Assembly: GCA_046329495.1 (NCBI GenBank)
Contig: JAXLUO010000003.1
Location: forward strand, 124,001-188,000
Length of the DNA: 64,000 bases
Direction of reading: 5' to 3'
Source of the DNA: Bog-950 sp046329495
Lineage (GTDB): Bacteria > Bacteroidota > Bacteroidia > Chitinophagales > LD1
Positions 16,564-25,523 of this stretch are shown here, piece after piece. The notes beneath the pieces are model-generated. The model was not told where the DNA came from, ran no database searches, and saw only the letters and a list, made by a program, of their open reading frames with translations. Position 1 is the stretch's first letter; every line of letters starts with the position of its first letter. A program made the translations under genes and the position numbers.

Positions 16564-16595
16564 AAAAAAAGGAGGGCCAATGGTCCTCCTTTTTT
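16564..16595. terminator. Bidirectional terminator
   Basis: GGAGGGCC pairs with GGTCCTCC (one G-T pair) around a 3-base loop. An A-run lies on the left and a T-run on the right. It lies between the convergent E1 gene and the gene at 16612 and can serve both. Confidence 0.85.
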
Positions 16596-16611
16596 AGTTT
16601 AAGCGTATCAT

Positions 16612-17271
16612 TTACTTTTTAAAGTAAGGCAGCTTTTTACCAATACCCATAAGAAGGGCGTTAATTAGTTTTTCGGGTTTGCTGAACAAATCGCCTTGTA
16701 AGGAGTTGGAATAATACCACACTTGTTCGCCGGTTTTGCGGTCCCAGATAGATAGCGTGCAATCAACTGTTTCATCCGGTGGAGCACCACCCACAAACAT
16801 ATTCATGGCCACTGTTCCACCCTTGGTCATATATTTATCTACATCCACAAAACCGCGGATGACAGCATCTACATTAAACAAGGCGCAAACATCACTGTAA
16901 TTCATAGCCATAATGCTATCGTAACTTAATCCCAGGCTATCAATTACCCGGTTAGTAGAATCCGGATGCTGAATGTTTACCTCTACGTCCTTTTTTTCTT
17001 TCAGTTTTACGAAATAGGTATAGGCGTTCTTTTGGCAATCGAGTGAGAATTGCTTGCTATCGATACGCTCTTTTTCTTTTTTGCCGGCATTTTTGTTGAT
17101 AGCCTTTTGTTCGTAATTGGTGCCAAAGGGTAAAATGGCAATTACCTGGTGTGCGGCACAAATCTCTTTCACTTTAGGGTTGGCATCCTTTGATGCACCC
17201 CAGTTGCCGAATTGGGCCATAACGGACTGCGTGCATATGAATGCAATTAGATATAAGATGGTCTTTTTCAT
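16612..17271 (-). CDS. Exported protein of unknown function
   Basis: The 219 residues start with a signal peptide (MKKTILYLIAFICTQSVMA). Features are a VIAILPFGTNY strand near residue 44, a Lys-rich segment, and a FNVDAVIRGFVDVD stretch with a late WDRKTGEQVWYYS motif. This pattern recalls the GNA1162/CsgG-like family of exported proteins that assemble at the outer membrane, but the match is weak. There is no lipobox. It is followed by a bidirectional terminator. Confidence 0.7.
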   Translation of the reverse strand: MKKTILYLIAFICTQSVMAQFGNWGASKDANPKVKEICAAHQVIAILPFGTNYEQKAINKNAGKKEKERIDSKQFSLDCQKNAYTYFVKLKEKKDVEVNIQHPDSTNRVIDSLGLSYDSIMAMNYSDVCALFNVDAVIRGFVDVDKYMTKGGTVAMNMFVGGAPPDETVDCTLSIWDRKTGEQVWYYSNSLQGDLFSKPEKLINALLMGIGKKLPYFKK

Positions 17272-17355
17272 GCGTGCAATTTAGAAATCCGGCAAGAAGT
17301 TGACATTCCCGGATTTTGAAAATTCTTACTGAAAAGACTGAAGTAATTTCTGCAA

Positions 17356-17934
17356 TTACTTGCCTTCTTCCCAGTGGATGGAATCCTCTACGTAGATGCT
17401 CGTGATGTTGCCACCACGGTCGTAACGGATCAGGCGTTCTTTATCCTGAAACTCCGGGGCGTGAATGTTTTCCCAGGATTTAACTTTGCCATTATCATAA
17501 TAGTCGATGCGCAGACGCATTAAGCCGGTTTCATCATAGTGCTTTTCGGTGCGTACTTTGTCGTAACCATAATAGCTGCGCCAGATACCTACGTCGAGGC
17601 CGTTTTTGTATTCGCCTTTGGCCTGTACCCCGCCTGAAGCATAATAAAACGTCCAGGTACCGTTGGCAATGCCTTTATCCAGGGTGCCTTCCATCATCAG
17701 GGTATCATTTTCGTTATACTTAGCTACCTGACCAGTATATGGAACACCTTTATAAGTAAATGTATCGGGTTTGAACTTTGATGGTGCCACTGTGCGGCTC
17801 ATAGGGGCAAACTTTACTGTACCTGCCGATGATTCCAGCTTGTCGAGATATAAACGGCCCTTGGTATCCTTATCGTGATTGCAGGAAGAAAGTGATACAG
17901 CTACCGATAGCAGTAAAGGGATGTAATAGCGCAT
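17356..17934 (-). CDS. Lipoprotein with MORN-variant (YwqK-like) repeats
   Basis: The 192-residue protein has a lipoprotein signal (MRYYIPLLLSVAVSLSSC, Cys18). The mature part has tandem MORN-variant repeats of the form EGTLDKGIANGTWTFYY and KGEYKNGLDVGIWRSYY, followed by further GKVKSW-type strands. Such repeats are widespread in Bacteroidota secreted proteins (often annotated YwqK). They form a beta-sheet and have no proven enzymatic role. The 84-base gap to the gene at 16612 on the same strand would allow co-transcription. Confidence 0.85.
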   Translation of the reverse strand: MRYYIPLLLSVAVSLSSCNHDKDTKGRLYLDKLESSAGTVKFAPMSRTVAPSKFKPDTFTYKGVPYTGQVAKYNENDTLMMEGTLDKGIANGTWTFYYASGGVQAKGEYKNGLDVGIWRSYYGYDKVRTEKHYDETGLMRLRIDYYDNGKVKSWENIHAPEFQDKERLIRYDRGGNITSIYVEDSIHWEEGK

Positions 17935-17979
17935 GCGTTAAGTTTTGAAGTGCCAAAATACGAAGTATAAGGCAAATGC

Positions 17980-18717
17980 CTATTTTGTTAAAGCCTGCCT
18001 CTTGAATTCACTTAGCACAATGCCGGTTGCAACTCCGGCATTCAGCGATTCGGCTTTACCGAAGGAAGGGATGGTAAGTTTTTGAGTAACCAGTGCTTCC
18101 ACTTCGGCGGAGATACCATTCGCCTCATTGCCGATTATTATTATCCCTTTTTGAGGCAGGGGAGTACGATAAATGTTTTCGCCCTGCATAAAAGTGCCCA
18201 ACACAGGTAGAGAAGGGTTTGCCTTCATTAATTGCGGTAAGTTTACATAACTACATGGTACACGAAAAAGCGAGCCTTTAGCAGCTGCCACAGTTTTGGG
18301 ATTGTAGATATCCACTGTATTGGGCGAAAGAAATATCTGTTTTATGCCAAACCAATCGGCGATGCGGATTATGGTGCCTGCATTGCCGGGGTCGTTGATT
18401 TCATCGAGTGCCAGATAGAGGTCATCCTGCAATAAACCCGGGGCAGCGGCAGGTGGAATGGATACCACCGCCAACATTTTATCGGGTTGTTGCTGCGTAG
18501 CAATTTTTGCCAGTTCAGCCGGGGTTACCTCCACCAATTCTGTTAAATGCTTTATTTCAGGTAGTTGTACCGTACTAAAAACTGTATCTACCGTTAATTC
18601 GGTATGGAGCAATTCTCGTACAAGTTTCTCACCCTCAACGATAAATTTGCCATACATTTGGCGAAATTTCTTGAGATGAAGCGAGCGCACATAGCCGGCT
18701 TGTTTTTTGGAAAGCAT
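17980..18717 (-). CDS. TrmH/SpoU family RNA 2'-O-methyltransferase
   Basis: This 245-residue SPOUT methyltransferase has an N-terminal substrate-binding domain (SKKQAGYVRSLHLKKFRQ... VEGEKLVREL), then the SpoU motifs: motif 1 ALDEINDPGNAGTIIRIADW, motif 2 IIIIGNEANGI, and motif 3 IPSFGKAESLNAGVATGIVLSEF. It should methylate a ribose 2'-OH in tRNA or rRNA using SAM. The target is unknown. It is divergent from the TamL gene across 47 bases, an arrangement seen in many Bacteroidota. Confidence 0.93.
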   Translation of the reverse strand: MLSKKQAGYVRSLHLKKFRQMYGKFIVEGEKLVRELLHTELTVDTVFSTVQLPEIKHLTELVEVTPAELAKIATQQQPDKMLAVVSIPPAAAPGLLQDDLYLALDEINDPGNAGTIIRIADWFGIKQIFLSPNTVDIYNPKTVAAAKGSLFRVPCSYVNLPQLMKANPSLPVLGTFMQGENIYRTPLPQKGIIIIGNEANGISAEVEALVTQKLTIPSFGKAESLNAGVATGIVLSEFKRQALTK

Positions 18718-18764
18718 TCTGGCGTTTTATTTGCAGATAAAGATGCGCTAAAATCGAAATTTTG

Positions 18765-21107
18765 ATGCAGAAGCCCGGAGCAATAAAATTTACCTTCTTA
18801 CTTTTTCTGGGTTACCTGCTGTTTGCCTTACCTTCCTGTAAAGTAACCAAGGAGTTTACTGATGGGCAATACCTATTGGTAAAGAACAAAATTGACATCA
18901 AAAGCAAGCTGAGCGGACAGGAGAAGGATAAGTTACATACCGATTTGGGACAAATTGCCCTGCAAAAGCCTAACCGCAAGTTTTTGGGGATGCCGGTGCG
19001 CATGTGGATTTATTACTCCGTAACCCACAAAAAGAAGCTGAATAAATTCAGGCAGTGGTTATTGGACAAGTTGGGAGAGGAGCCCGTAATTGTAGATACC
19101 CTGCAAACCGACCGAAGCGAAAAATTGATGGAGAACTACCTGTTTAACTACGGATATTTTTATGCCGATGTTAACGATAGTGTGGTGGTTAAAAATAAAA
19201 AGGCGAAAACTATATATACGATCGTAACGGGTGAACCCTGGAAGATTGGTACTGTTACATTCCCAACAGGTAACACGGCTACGGATTCGCTTGTAAGAGC
19301 ACGGCAAACCGGAACTTTACTGCGCAAAGGCGATCGTTTTGACATTGCCAACTTAAAAGCTGAGCGCATTAGGGTAGAGGATACGTTGCGAAATAATGGG
19401 TACTACTTCTTTTCGCGCGAGTATGTCACCTACGATCTGGATACTTCGGGCGACCGAACGGTGAATATTAAAATGACTATTAACCAGCCGAGTGATACTT
19501 CGGTTCATGAACCCTTTAAACTGGATAACATTTACGTAGTAACTGATTATTACAGTAGCCTGGGAGCGGATACTATACGGAGGGATACGGTGAAAATGGC
19601 CGGCTATTATTTCATTTCGCAGAAACGCAACATTCGCGAAAAGGTGATGCTGGAGGCTTTGTATCTGCAGAAGGATTACTTGTATACCCGCGATGCCGAA
19701 ACTCGCACGTTAAGCCGTATATCGCAATTAGGTGCTTTCAGGTTTATCAGTATTGATTTTGATAAGAGTAAAACCAGGCCGGGATATCTGGATGGTTTAA
19801 TACGCCTTACACCAGCCAAACGCCATGCGGTAACAGCAGGTGGCGAAATTAACGTAACCAATGAAGGCTTGTTTGGAACGGCAGGTTCGTTTTCGTACCG
19901 GAACAGCAATTTGAGCAAACGTGCCGATCAATTATTGATTGATCTTTCGGTAGGTATACAGCTTAAATTCAGCAAAAAAGAGAGTGTAAAGATTGTGAGT
20001 AATAATGTGAGTGCTTCGGTTACTTATTATCTGAATCGTTTTGTGCCATTTAAGCCAAAGGCGTTTGCCAATATCGGTAGTCCTAAAACCAAATTAAGAG
20101 GGGCCTATACTTTTGAAAACCGTTTTGACTTTGACACATCGGCCAATGTTATATTCCTGTATCAATTGCACAATTTCAACTTTAGTTTTGGTTACGATTG
20201 GCTGGAAAGCAACCGCCTAAAACATTTCTTTAATCCGCTGGCCATTACTTTCTATTTAATTCCTAAACGGGGACAGGAATTTACACGCAGGTTAGACCAG
20301 AACCCGATATTAAAAAGCAGTTTTGAAGAGCAGATTATCATAGGCCCAAACTACACTCTTGATTTCAATAACCTGAAAACTGATAAGGACCGCAAATACA
20401 TGCGCTTTATCAGCAATGTGGAAGTAGCAGGTAATGTGCCATACGCCATTTTTAAGCTGGCCAATTTGCACGATCAGAACGATTCCATCTTTTATATTTT
20501 CAAACGCCCGTTTTCGCAGTATTTCCGTATTGATGCAGATTGGCGTAACTATATAAAAATCCGCAGCCATGCTACGTTTGCCATAAGAACCTATGCAGGT
20601 ATTGGCGTACCTTACGGGAACAGCTATGCCCTGCCATTTATTAAGCAGTTTTTTGTAGGGGGGCCAAACAGTTTACGCGGGTTTTTGATTAGGGAGGTGG
20701 GCCCCGGAGGATATGTGGATACCTCGGCTTATAATCCGGAATTAGGTGAGCGCAGAAACGTAGGTTTCTTTAACCAAACAGGTGATATAAAGTTGGAGCT
20801 AAATGCAGAGATGCGCTTTGATATTTACAAATGGCTGAAAGGTGCCGTATTTATTGATGCGGGTAACGTATGGACGGTACGAAAGGATACGCGCGCCCTG
20901 GGCAACTTCGATATCAAGCGTTTCTGGAAAGAATTTGCGGTTGATGCAGGTGTTGGTTTACGCCTTGACTTCAACTTCTTCCAAATACGATTTGACTATG
21001 GTTTCCCGCTACGTGATCCGCGTAAAGCCGATGGAGACCGTTGGCTGTTTGAGAATGCACAATTCAGGCACGGTCAGTTCCAGTTAGGCGTAGGCTATCC
21101 GTTTTAG
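18765..21107 (+). CDS. tamL: TamL-like lipoprotein of the Omp85/BamA family
   Basis: The 780 residues start at the ATG at 18765; a TTG sits one codon earlier. The N-terminus is a lipoprotein signal (LFALPSC, Cys25), the feature separating TamL from TamA or BamA. POTRA-like repeats follow (about 40-330), then an Omp85 barrel with FVGGPNSLRGF near residue 635 and a C-terminal strand ending in GYPF. TamL works with the inner-membrane-anchored TamB to place proteins or lipids in the outer membrane. Here no tamB follows; the next gene is convergent purT. The stop overlaps the purT stop by four bases. Confidence 0.88.
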   Translation: MQKPGAIKFTFLLFLGYLLFALPSCKVTKEFTDGQYLLVKNKIDIKSKLSGQEKDKLHTDLGQIALQKPNRKFLGMPVRMWIYYSVTHKKKLNKFRQWLLDKLGEEPVIVDTLQTDRSEKLMENYLFNYGYFYADVNDSVVVKNKKAKTIYTIVTGEPWKIGTVTFPTGNTATDSLVRARQTGTLLRKGDRFDIANLKAERIRVEDTLRNNGYYFFSREYVTYDLDTSGDRTVNIKMTINQPSDTSVHEPFKLDNIYVVTDYYSSLGADTIRRDTVKMAGYYFISQKRNIREKVMLEALYLQKDYLYTRDAETRTLSRISQLGAFRFISIDFDKSKTRPGYLDGLIRLTPAKRHAVTAGGEINVTNEGLFGTAGSFSYRNSNLSKRADQLLIDLSVGIQLKFSKKESVKIVSNNVSASVTYYLNRFVPFKPKAFANIGSPKTKLRGAYTFENRFDFDTSANVIFLYQLHNFNFSFGYDWLESNRLKHFFNPLAITFYLIPKRGQEFTRRLDQNPILKSSFEEQIIIGPNYTLDFNNLKTDKDRKYMRFISNVEVAGNVPYAIFKLANLHDQNDSIFYIFKRPFSQYFRIDADWRNYIKIRSHATFAIRTYAGIGVPYGNSYALPFIKQFFVGGPNSLRGFLIREVGPGGYVDTSAYNPELGERRNVGFFNQTGDIKLELNAEMRFDIYKWLKGAVFIDAGNVWTVRKDTRALGNFDIKRFWKEFAVDAGVGLRLDFNFFQIRFDYGFPLRDPRKADGDRWLFENAQFRHGQFQLGVGYPF

Positions 21108-22285
21108 CGGTTAGGCTGCGATGAATGTACCTTCACTTTTTTAGCATTTGCAATAGCCTTTTGTTTTACCTGCTCTACATCACTGCCAATGGCATCGTAT
21201 GCCAACGTTACTGCCATGCGGCGGTAAGGGCGCGTGGTAGGTTTACCAAACAAACGAAAATCGGTTCGTGGTTCTTGAAGGGCTTCTTCAACGCCGGTAA
21301 ATGTGGGGTTTACGCCTTCGGCATCGGCCAGTACAACGGCACTGGCGCCAACTTTAAGCAATTCAATTTCAGGTATGGGTAAGCCTAAAACAGCCCGCGC
21401 ATGAAGTTCGAACTCGCTTAAGTTTTGAGTACCGGCTAATGTTACCATCCCGGTATCGTGCGGGCGGGGAGATAGTTCGCTGAAATAAACACCATCGTCT
21501 GCTAAGAAGAACTCAACACCCCAAAGGCCTGCACCCGTTAATGCCTTTGTAACTTTATCGGCAATGTGCTGTGCTTCTTTCAAATGCTCATCACTCATTA
21601 CGCAAGGCTGCCAGCTCTCCTGGTAATCGCCACGTTCCTGCCGGTGGCCGATAGGAGGACAGAACAGGGTTGGGCCGTTTTTCTGGGTAACTGTCAGCAG
21701 CGTTATTTCGGTATGGAATTTTACAAATGCCTCAACTATAACTTCTGCAATATCCCCTCGTTTACCGCTTTGCGAATAATGCCAGGCTTTTTCAATATCG
21801 GCTTCGCTTTTAATAGTGCTTTGGCCTTTGCCCGATGAACTCATCAAGGGTTTAACTACGCAAGGAATACCAACCTCTTTTACTGCAGTCTGCAACTCAC
21901 TGAGACTTGTTGCATAGCGATAATTAGCCGTTTTTAGCCCCAATTCTTTTGCTGCTAAATCGCGGATGGCTTTACGATTCATGGTAAAATTAGCAGCACG
22001 GGCTGAGGGAACGACCTGCACGCCTTGCTTTTCGTAATCATAAAAGCGCTCGGTGCGTATCGCTTCAATTTCGGGAATAATAATGGCCGGTTGATGTTTA
22101 GCAACTACGGCATCCAGGGCATTGCCATCCAGCATATTTATCACCTCGCGCTCGTCGGCCACTTGTTGAGCCGGTGCATCGTTGTAGGAGTCAACGGCCA
22201 CCACATACTTGCCTAATCGTTTTAGCGCAATTACCACTTCTTTTCCCAGTTCGCCGCTACCCAGCAACATAATTTTGGAGGCCAT
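21104..22285 (-). CDS. purT: Formate-dependent phosphoribosylglycinamide formyltransferase
   Basis: PurT converts GAR to FGAR in purine synthesis using formate and ATP. It is an ATP-grasp enzyme of normal length (393). The N-terminus has the nucleotide-fold start IMLLGSGELGKEV, the middle has VVKPLMSSSGKGQS (ATP lid), and the metal site lies around WGVEFFLADDGVYFSELSPRPHDTG. It converges on the TamL gene and the two stops overlap (TTAG). Confidence 0.96.
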   Translation of the reverse strand: MASKIMLLGSGELGKEVVIALKRLGKYVVAVDSYNDAPAQQVADEREVINMLDGNALDAVVAKHQPAIIIPEIEAIRTERFYDYEKQGVQVVPSARAANFTMNRKAIRDLAAKELGLKTANYRYATSLSELQTAVKEVGIPCVVKPLMSSSGKGQSTIKSEADIEKAWHYSQSGKRGDIAEVIVEAFVKFHTEITLLTVTQKNGPTLFCPPIGHRQERGDYQESWQPCVMSDEHLKEAQHIADKVTKALTGAGLWGVEFFLADDGVYFSELSPRPHDTGMVTLAGTQNLSEFELHARAVLGLPIPEIELLKVGASAVVLADAEGVNPTFTGVEEALQEPRTDFRLFGKPTTRPYRRMAVTLAYDAIGSDVEQVKQKAIANAKKVKVHSSQPNR

Positions 22286-22344
22286 TTATACCAATTTTGG
22301 AGATGACTAAATTATTCTAACTTTCGTTCGCAAAACAAAGAAGA

Positions 22345-22617
22345 ATGTTTGAGGATAAAACCCTATTTACTGAAAAAGTGTTGGCAGGTAAGCGAACTTA
22401 TTTTCTTGACCTGAAAGAAAACCAGCAAGGGTCGAAGATTTTAAAGATTACCGAAAGCCGTAAAAACGACGGTGAATTTATCCGCCACAGCGTATTGATT
22501 TTCCAGGAAGATTTCGCTAAGATTTTTGATGCACTGGAAAAAATAAAGGCACAGATAGGGCCTATGCCCGAAACTGCACCCCGCCGTGAAGAAAACAGCG
22601 ACGAAAAGGAGTTTTAG
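22345..22617 (+). CDS. DUF3276 Pur-alpha-like nucleic-acid-binding protein
   Basis: The 90 residues match the Bacteroidota DUF3276 (Pur-alpha-like) family: a single whirly PUR repeat with KVLAGKRTYFLDLKENQQGSK-type start and RHSVLIFQEDFAKIFDALEKI. The tail is short, acidic and disordered. PUR repeats bind single-stranded DNA or RNA, and the cellular role in bacteria is not known. It is divergent from purT across 59 bases. Its TAG stop overlaps the stop of the convergent gene by four bases. Confidence 0.9.
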   Translation: MFEDKTLFTEKVLAGKRTYFLDLKENQQGSKILKITESRKNDGEFIRHSVLIFQEDFAKIFDALEKIKAQIGPMPETAPRREENSDEKEF

Positions 22618-23174
22618 TTTTTTTGCACCAGCCAGCTTGGCACCGTTATGCGCACATTGCTCATTCGGCCTTTTAGTGCAACGTCCTGGCTACCATCGCC
22701 GGGGTAACCCCAACTGCGCATTTTGCAATCAAAATCTGCCGATAAGCGGAAGTGTTTTTTGTCTTCTTCCCAAGCAAATTGCGTAACGTTTAGTTTACAA
22801 TTTTCCCGCAGCATGAAATAGTTAGTGCTTTCGTATTGCATGGCAAATGCAAATGCGTCATAAGGACCTGTTTTATCGGCATGGTAGTCAATTTCAACCG
22901 AAATGTTTTCATTGAACTCTTTGCCTGCATCAGTGGTATAAGTAGGCCCATTAAACACCGTGCTTATTACTGTGCGGGCGGGAGTGCGGCCGTCCATAGA
23001 TGGGCTTTTAGTTACAAGCAAACCACGAAACAATTGGTCGTCGCGCAATTTAAATGTCCTGCCATTAATCATGGCCACAAATGCACCGTTGTTCAGGCTT
23101 CCGTCATCGGGGCCGGCATGCCATGGGGCTAAGGTGGTACAAGCAAATAGGGTAGCAGCTATAAGGGCTTTCAT
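22614..23174 (-). CDS. Exported protein of unknown function (twin 1)
   Basis: The 186 residues start at the ATG at 23174; a GTG four codons earlier is possible. A signal peptide (MKALIAATLFACTTLA) precedes a beta-rich domain. It is collinear with the next gene upstream, which also has 186 residues. Shared motifs are FxMxNGRTFKLRDDQ, SMDGRxPxRTVI, FNENIxxEIxY, STNYxMxRE and the strongly kept KRHFRLSADFDC-MRSWGYP. No known domain is recognised. The pair is a tandem duplication, separated by 81 bases. Confidence 0.8.
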   Translation of the reverse strand: MKALIAATLFACTTLAPWHAGPDDGSLNNGAFVAMINGRTFKLRDDQLFRGLLVTKSPSMDGRTPARTVISTVFNGPTYTTDAGKEFNENISVEIDYHADKTGPYDAFAFAMQYESTNYFMLRENCKLNVTQFAWEEDKKHFRLSADFDCKMRSWGYPGDGSQDVALKGRMSNVRITVPSWLVQKN

Positions 23175-23255
23175 ACAGCAAAGCACGGGTTTATTATCGG
23201 GTGCTTTGTTGAGGTAAGGTAATGGCCGGGTTGAGGTTTGTCAAGTAAGCAAGGT

Positions 23256-23816
23256 TTAGATACGGCTTGCAAACCAACCCGGGATGGTAATGCGGAGATT
23301 TATTAAACTGCCCTGCAATTGTATATCCGGTTTATTATCAGCGGGATAGCCCCAACTACGCATTACGCAATCAAAATCTGCAGACAGCCGAAAATGGCGT
23401 TTGTCGGATTCGCATACGAATTGGATAACCTTTAAATTGCTTTGTTCGCGCACCATATAATAGTTAGTGCTATCGTATTGCAGAGCAAAGGCAAATAGAT
23501 TACCGGTGCATTTTTTATCGCAGTCGTATTGTATTTCGATGGCAATGTTTTCATCAAAGGTGCGGTTGTCCGACAAACTATAGGAAGGGCCATAGAAAGT
23601 GGAATTGATGACGGTTCTGGGCGGTATTCGGCCATCCATGCTTCCGCCTTTGGTAAGTAGTATGCCGGCATAAGGCTGGTCGTTGCGAATGCGAAATGCC
23701 TGACCATTAACTGTAGCAATCAGGGTTCCCTGCCAGGTGCTTTCCGTATCGCGTTTGGAATAGGAACTGGCTGTAACACTTATCACAAAAAGAACAAGTA
23801 AAGTAAAAACACGCAT
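23256..23816 (-). CDS. Exported protein of unknown function (twin 2)
   Basis: The 186 residues start at the ATG at 23816, one codon after a GTG. It is the paralogue of the gene at 22614 with the same length and motif order, ending in LRITIPGWFASRI versus VRITVPSWLVQKN. The last common motif, RLSADFDC-MRSWGYP, keeps a cysteine in both copies. This copy has extra cysteine pairs (CDKKC). The function is unknown; the secreted or periplasmic location follows from the signal peptide. Confidence 0.8.
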   Translation of the reverse strand: MRVFTLLVLFVISVTASSYSKRDTESTWQGTLIATVNGQAFRIRNDQPYAGILLTKGGSMDGRIPPRTVINSTFYGPSYSLSDNRTFDENIAIEIQYDCDKKCTGNLFAFALQYDSTNYYMVREQSNLKVIQFVCESDKRHFRLSADFDCVMRSWGYPADNKPDIQLQGSLINLRITIPGWFASRI

Positions 23817-24046
23817 CACCTTTCATTTTATCTCGATCGTTCTCTGCAAAAACAAATGCCATCTAACGGTGCTTTGTAATCCTAATTGTCTAAATGATTG
23901 ATATTTAATAGCTTGCAGGGCTGTGGTTGCTGTAAAAATACCGACCCTCAAATTGATAGCTTTGGAAATATTTCGTCTGCCTGCGCAGTTAACTCCTCAG
24001 CAGCGTGGAAATAATTCCAGTGGAGCTTGTAAGCTGCTGAAACTCA

Positions 24047-24077
24047 TTTGACCGTTTTGTGTTTTAGGCTATGTTTG
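24047..24077 (+). promoter_or_regulatory. mdh promoter, full Bacteroidota consensus
   Basis: TTTG at 24047-24050, a 19-base spacer and TATGTTTG at 24070-24077 match the -33/-7 consensus exactly. The leader to the mdh ATG is about 30 bases. This is the best promoter match I found in the window. Confidence 0.75.
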
Positions 24078-24112
24078 CACCGCTTTTTTAAACCAAAAAC
24101 AATCTGATTTTT

Positions 24113-25048
24113 ATGAAAATTACCGTAGTAGGTGCCGGAGCTGTTGGAGCCACCGTAGCCGATAATATCGCCCGTAAGGAATTATGTCAGGAACTGGTTT
24201 TATTGGATATTAAGGAAGGTTTTGCCGAAGGTAAGGCCATGGACATGAACCAAACTGCCGCCCTGCTGGGTTTTGATAATGCAGTTATAGGAACCACGAA
24301 TGACTATTCGAAAACTGCAGGCAGTTCGGTAGTAGTTATTACAAGCGGTATTCCGCGTAAGCCGGGTATGACCCGCGAAGAACTTATTGGCACCAATGCC
24401 GGTATTGTAAAAGGCGTAACCGACAATATCCTGAAATATTCTCCGGATGCTATCATCGTAGTTATCAGCAACCCGATGGATACCATGACTTACCTGGCGC
24501 TTAAGAGCAGCGGCTTACCTAAGAATCGCATTATTGGTATGGGTGGCATTTTAGATAGCAGCCGCTTTAAATATTACCTGAGCCAGGCATTAAAGTGTGC
24601 CCCAAGCGATCTGCAAGCCAGCGTAATTGGTGGCCACGGCGATACAACCATGATTCCTTTAGCCCGTTTAGCTACTTACCAGGGTGTACCTGTTAGCAGC
24701 TTGCTGGATGCTGAAACTTTAAATAAAGTAGTAGCTGATACTATGGTAGGCGGTGCTACCCTTACAAAATTGTTAGGCACCAGTGCCTGGTATGCTCCGG
24801 GTGCATCGGGTGCTGCTTTAGTGGAAAGCATTGTACGCGACGAGAAGAAAGTATTCCCTTGCTGTGTATCGCTTGATGGTGAATATGGCCAGAAAGATAT
24901 TTGCTTAGGCGTTCCTGTAGTAATTGGCAAGAACGGCTGGGAAAAGATTATAGATTACAAACTAAATGCTGAAGAGCAAGCTGCTTTTGATAAGAGCGCT
25001 GAAGCTGTGCGCAGCATGAACAGTGTATTAAGCACCTTAGGTATGTAA
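24113..25048 (+). CDS. mdh: Malate dehydrogenase
   Basis: This 311-residue NAD-dependent dehydrogenase oxidises malate to oxaloacetate in the TCA cycle. The Rossmann motif VGAGAVGATVAD starts at residue 6. The sequence GIPRKPGMTREELIGTNAGIV is typical of the LDH-like MDH group, and the catalytic histidine lies in IGGHGDTTMIP. A single gene with its own promoter and terminator. Confidence 0.97.
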   Translation: MKITVVGAGAVGATVADNIARKELCQELVLLDIKEGFAEGKAMDMNQTAALLGFDNAVIGTTNDYSKTAGSSVVVITSGIPRKPGMTREELIGTNAGIVKGVTDNILKYSPDAIIVVISNPMDTMTYLALKSSGLPKNRIIGMGGILDSSRFKYYLSQALKCAPSDLQASVIGGHGDTTMIPLARLATYQGVPVSSLLDAETLNKVVADTMVGGATLTKLLGTSAWYAPGASGAALVESIVRDEKKVFPCCVSLDGEYGQKDICLGVPVVIGKNGWEKIIDYKLNAEEQAAFDKSAEAVRSMNSVLSTLGM

Positions 25049-25070
25049 TCAGCAACTTACTGTTTTGTTG

Positions 25071-25098
25071 ATAGCCCCGCCGCAAGGCGGGCTATTTT
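25071..25098 (+). terminator. Terminator after mdh
   Basis: ATAGCCC-CGCC pairs with GGCGGGCTAT with one bulged C and a GCAA loop, then a short T-run. Confidence 0.75.
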
Positions 25099-25244
25099 AT
25101 TTTGGATAGGTGGGAGTAGTGGCAAAGTGCGAATGGAACTCTTTCCCCAAAATGCAACAACCGTGATTGCAGGTTTTCAGGGATGAAACTACGTGGCACA
25201 CTTGTTTTGTAGCAAGAGCATTAGTAACCGCTAAAACTACTGCT

Positions 25245-25523
25245 ATGAACTTGTTTTATGACCCATCCATTTTTGCCTTACGGCAATTGGTAGATACAAC
25301 CACCCAGAAAGAAACAGAGCACAACATTGCCGTTGATTATGACGGTGAGGTAATTGTGGACCCTGAAAAGCAATACCCGCAGGTTGATTTAAACCGGTAT
25401 AAATTTCATACCCGGGTTAAGTTTGATTCCGACAGCAAGTTGCGTGATTTGTTCCGCGAATTGGTGGCTATTTTTAATGCCAGCAACGCCATAGTGCAAA
25501 ATAAGTTTAACCGTGCTGCTTAG
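25245..25523 (+). CDS. Small cytoplasmic protein of unknown function
   Basis: The 92 residues start at the ATG at 25245 (MNLFYDPSIFALRQLV). A longer frame with a TTG start lacks support. It has no signal peptide or membrane helix, and is mostly charged with an aromatic/hydrophobic start. Codon use looks like its neighbours. Its TAG stop overlaps the stop of the convergent gene by four bases. Confidence 0.65.
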   Translation: MNLFYDPSIFALRQLVDTTTQKETEHNIAVDYDGEVIVDPEKQYPQVDLNRYKFHTRVKFDSDSKLRDLFRELVAIFNASNAIVQNKFNRAA

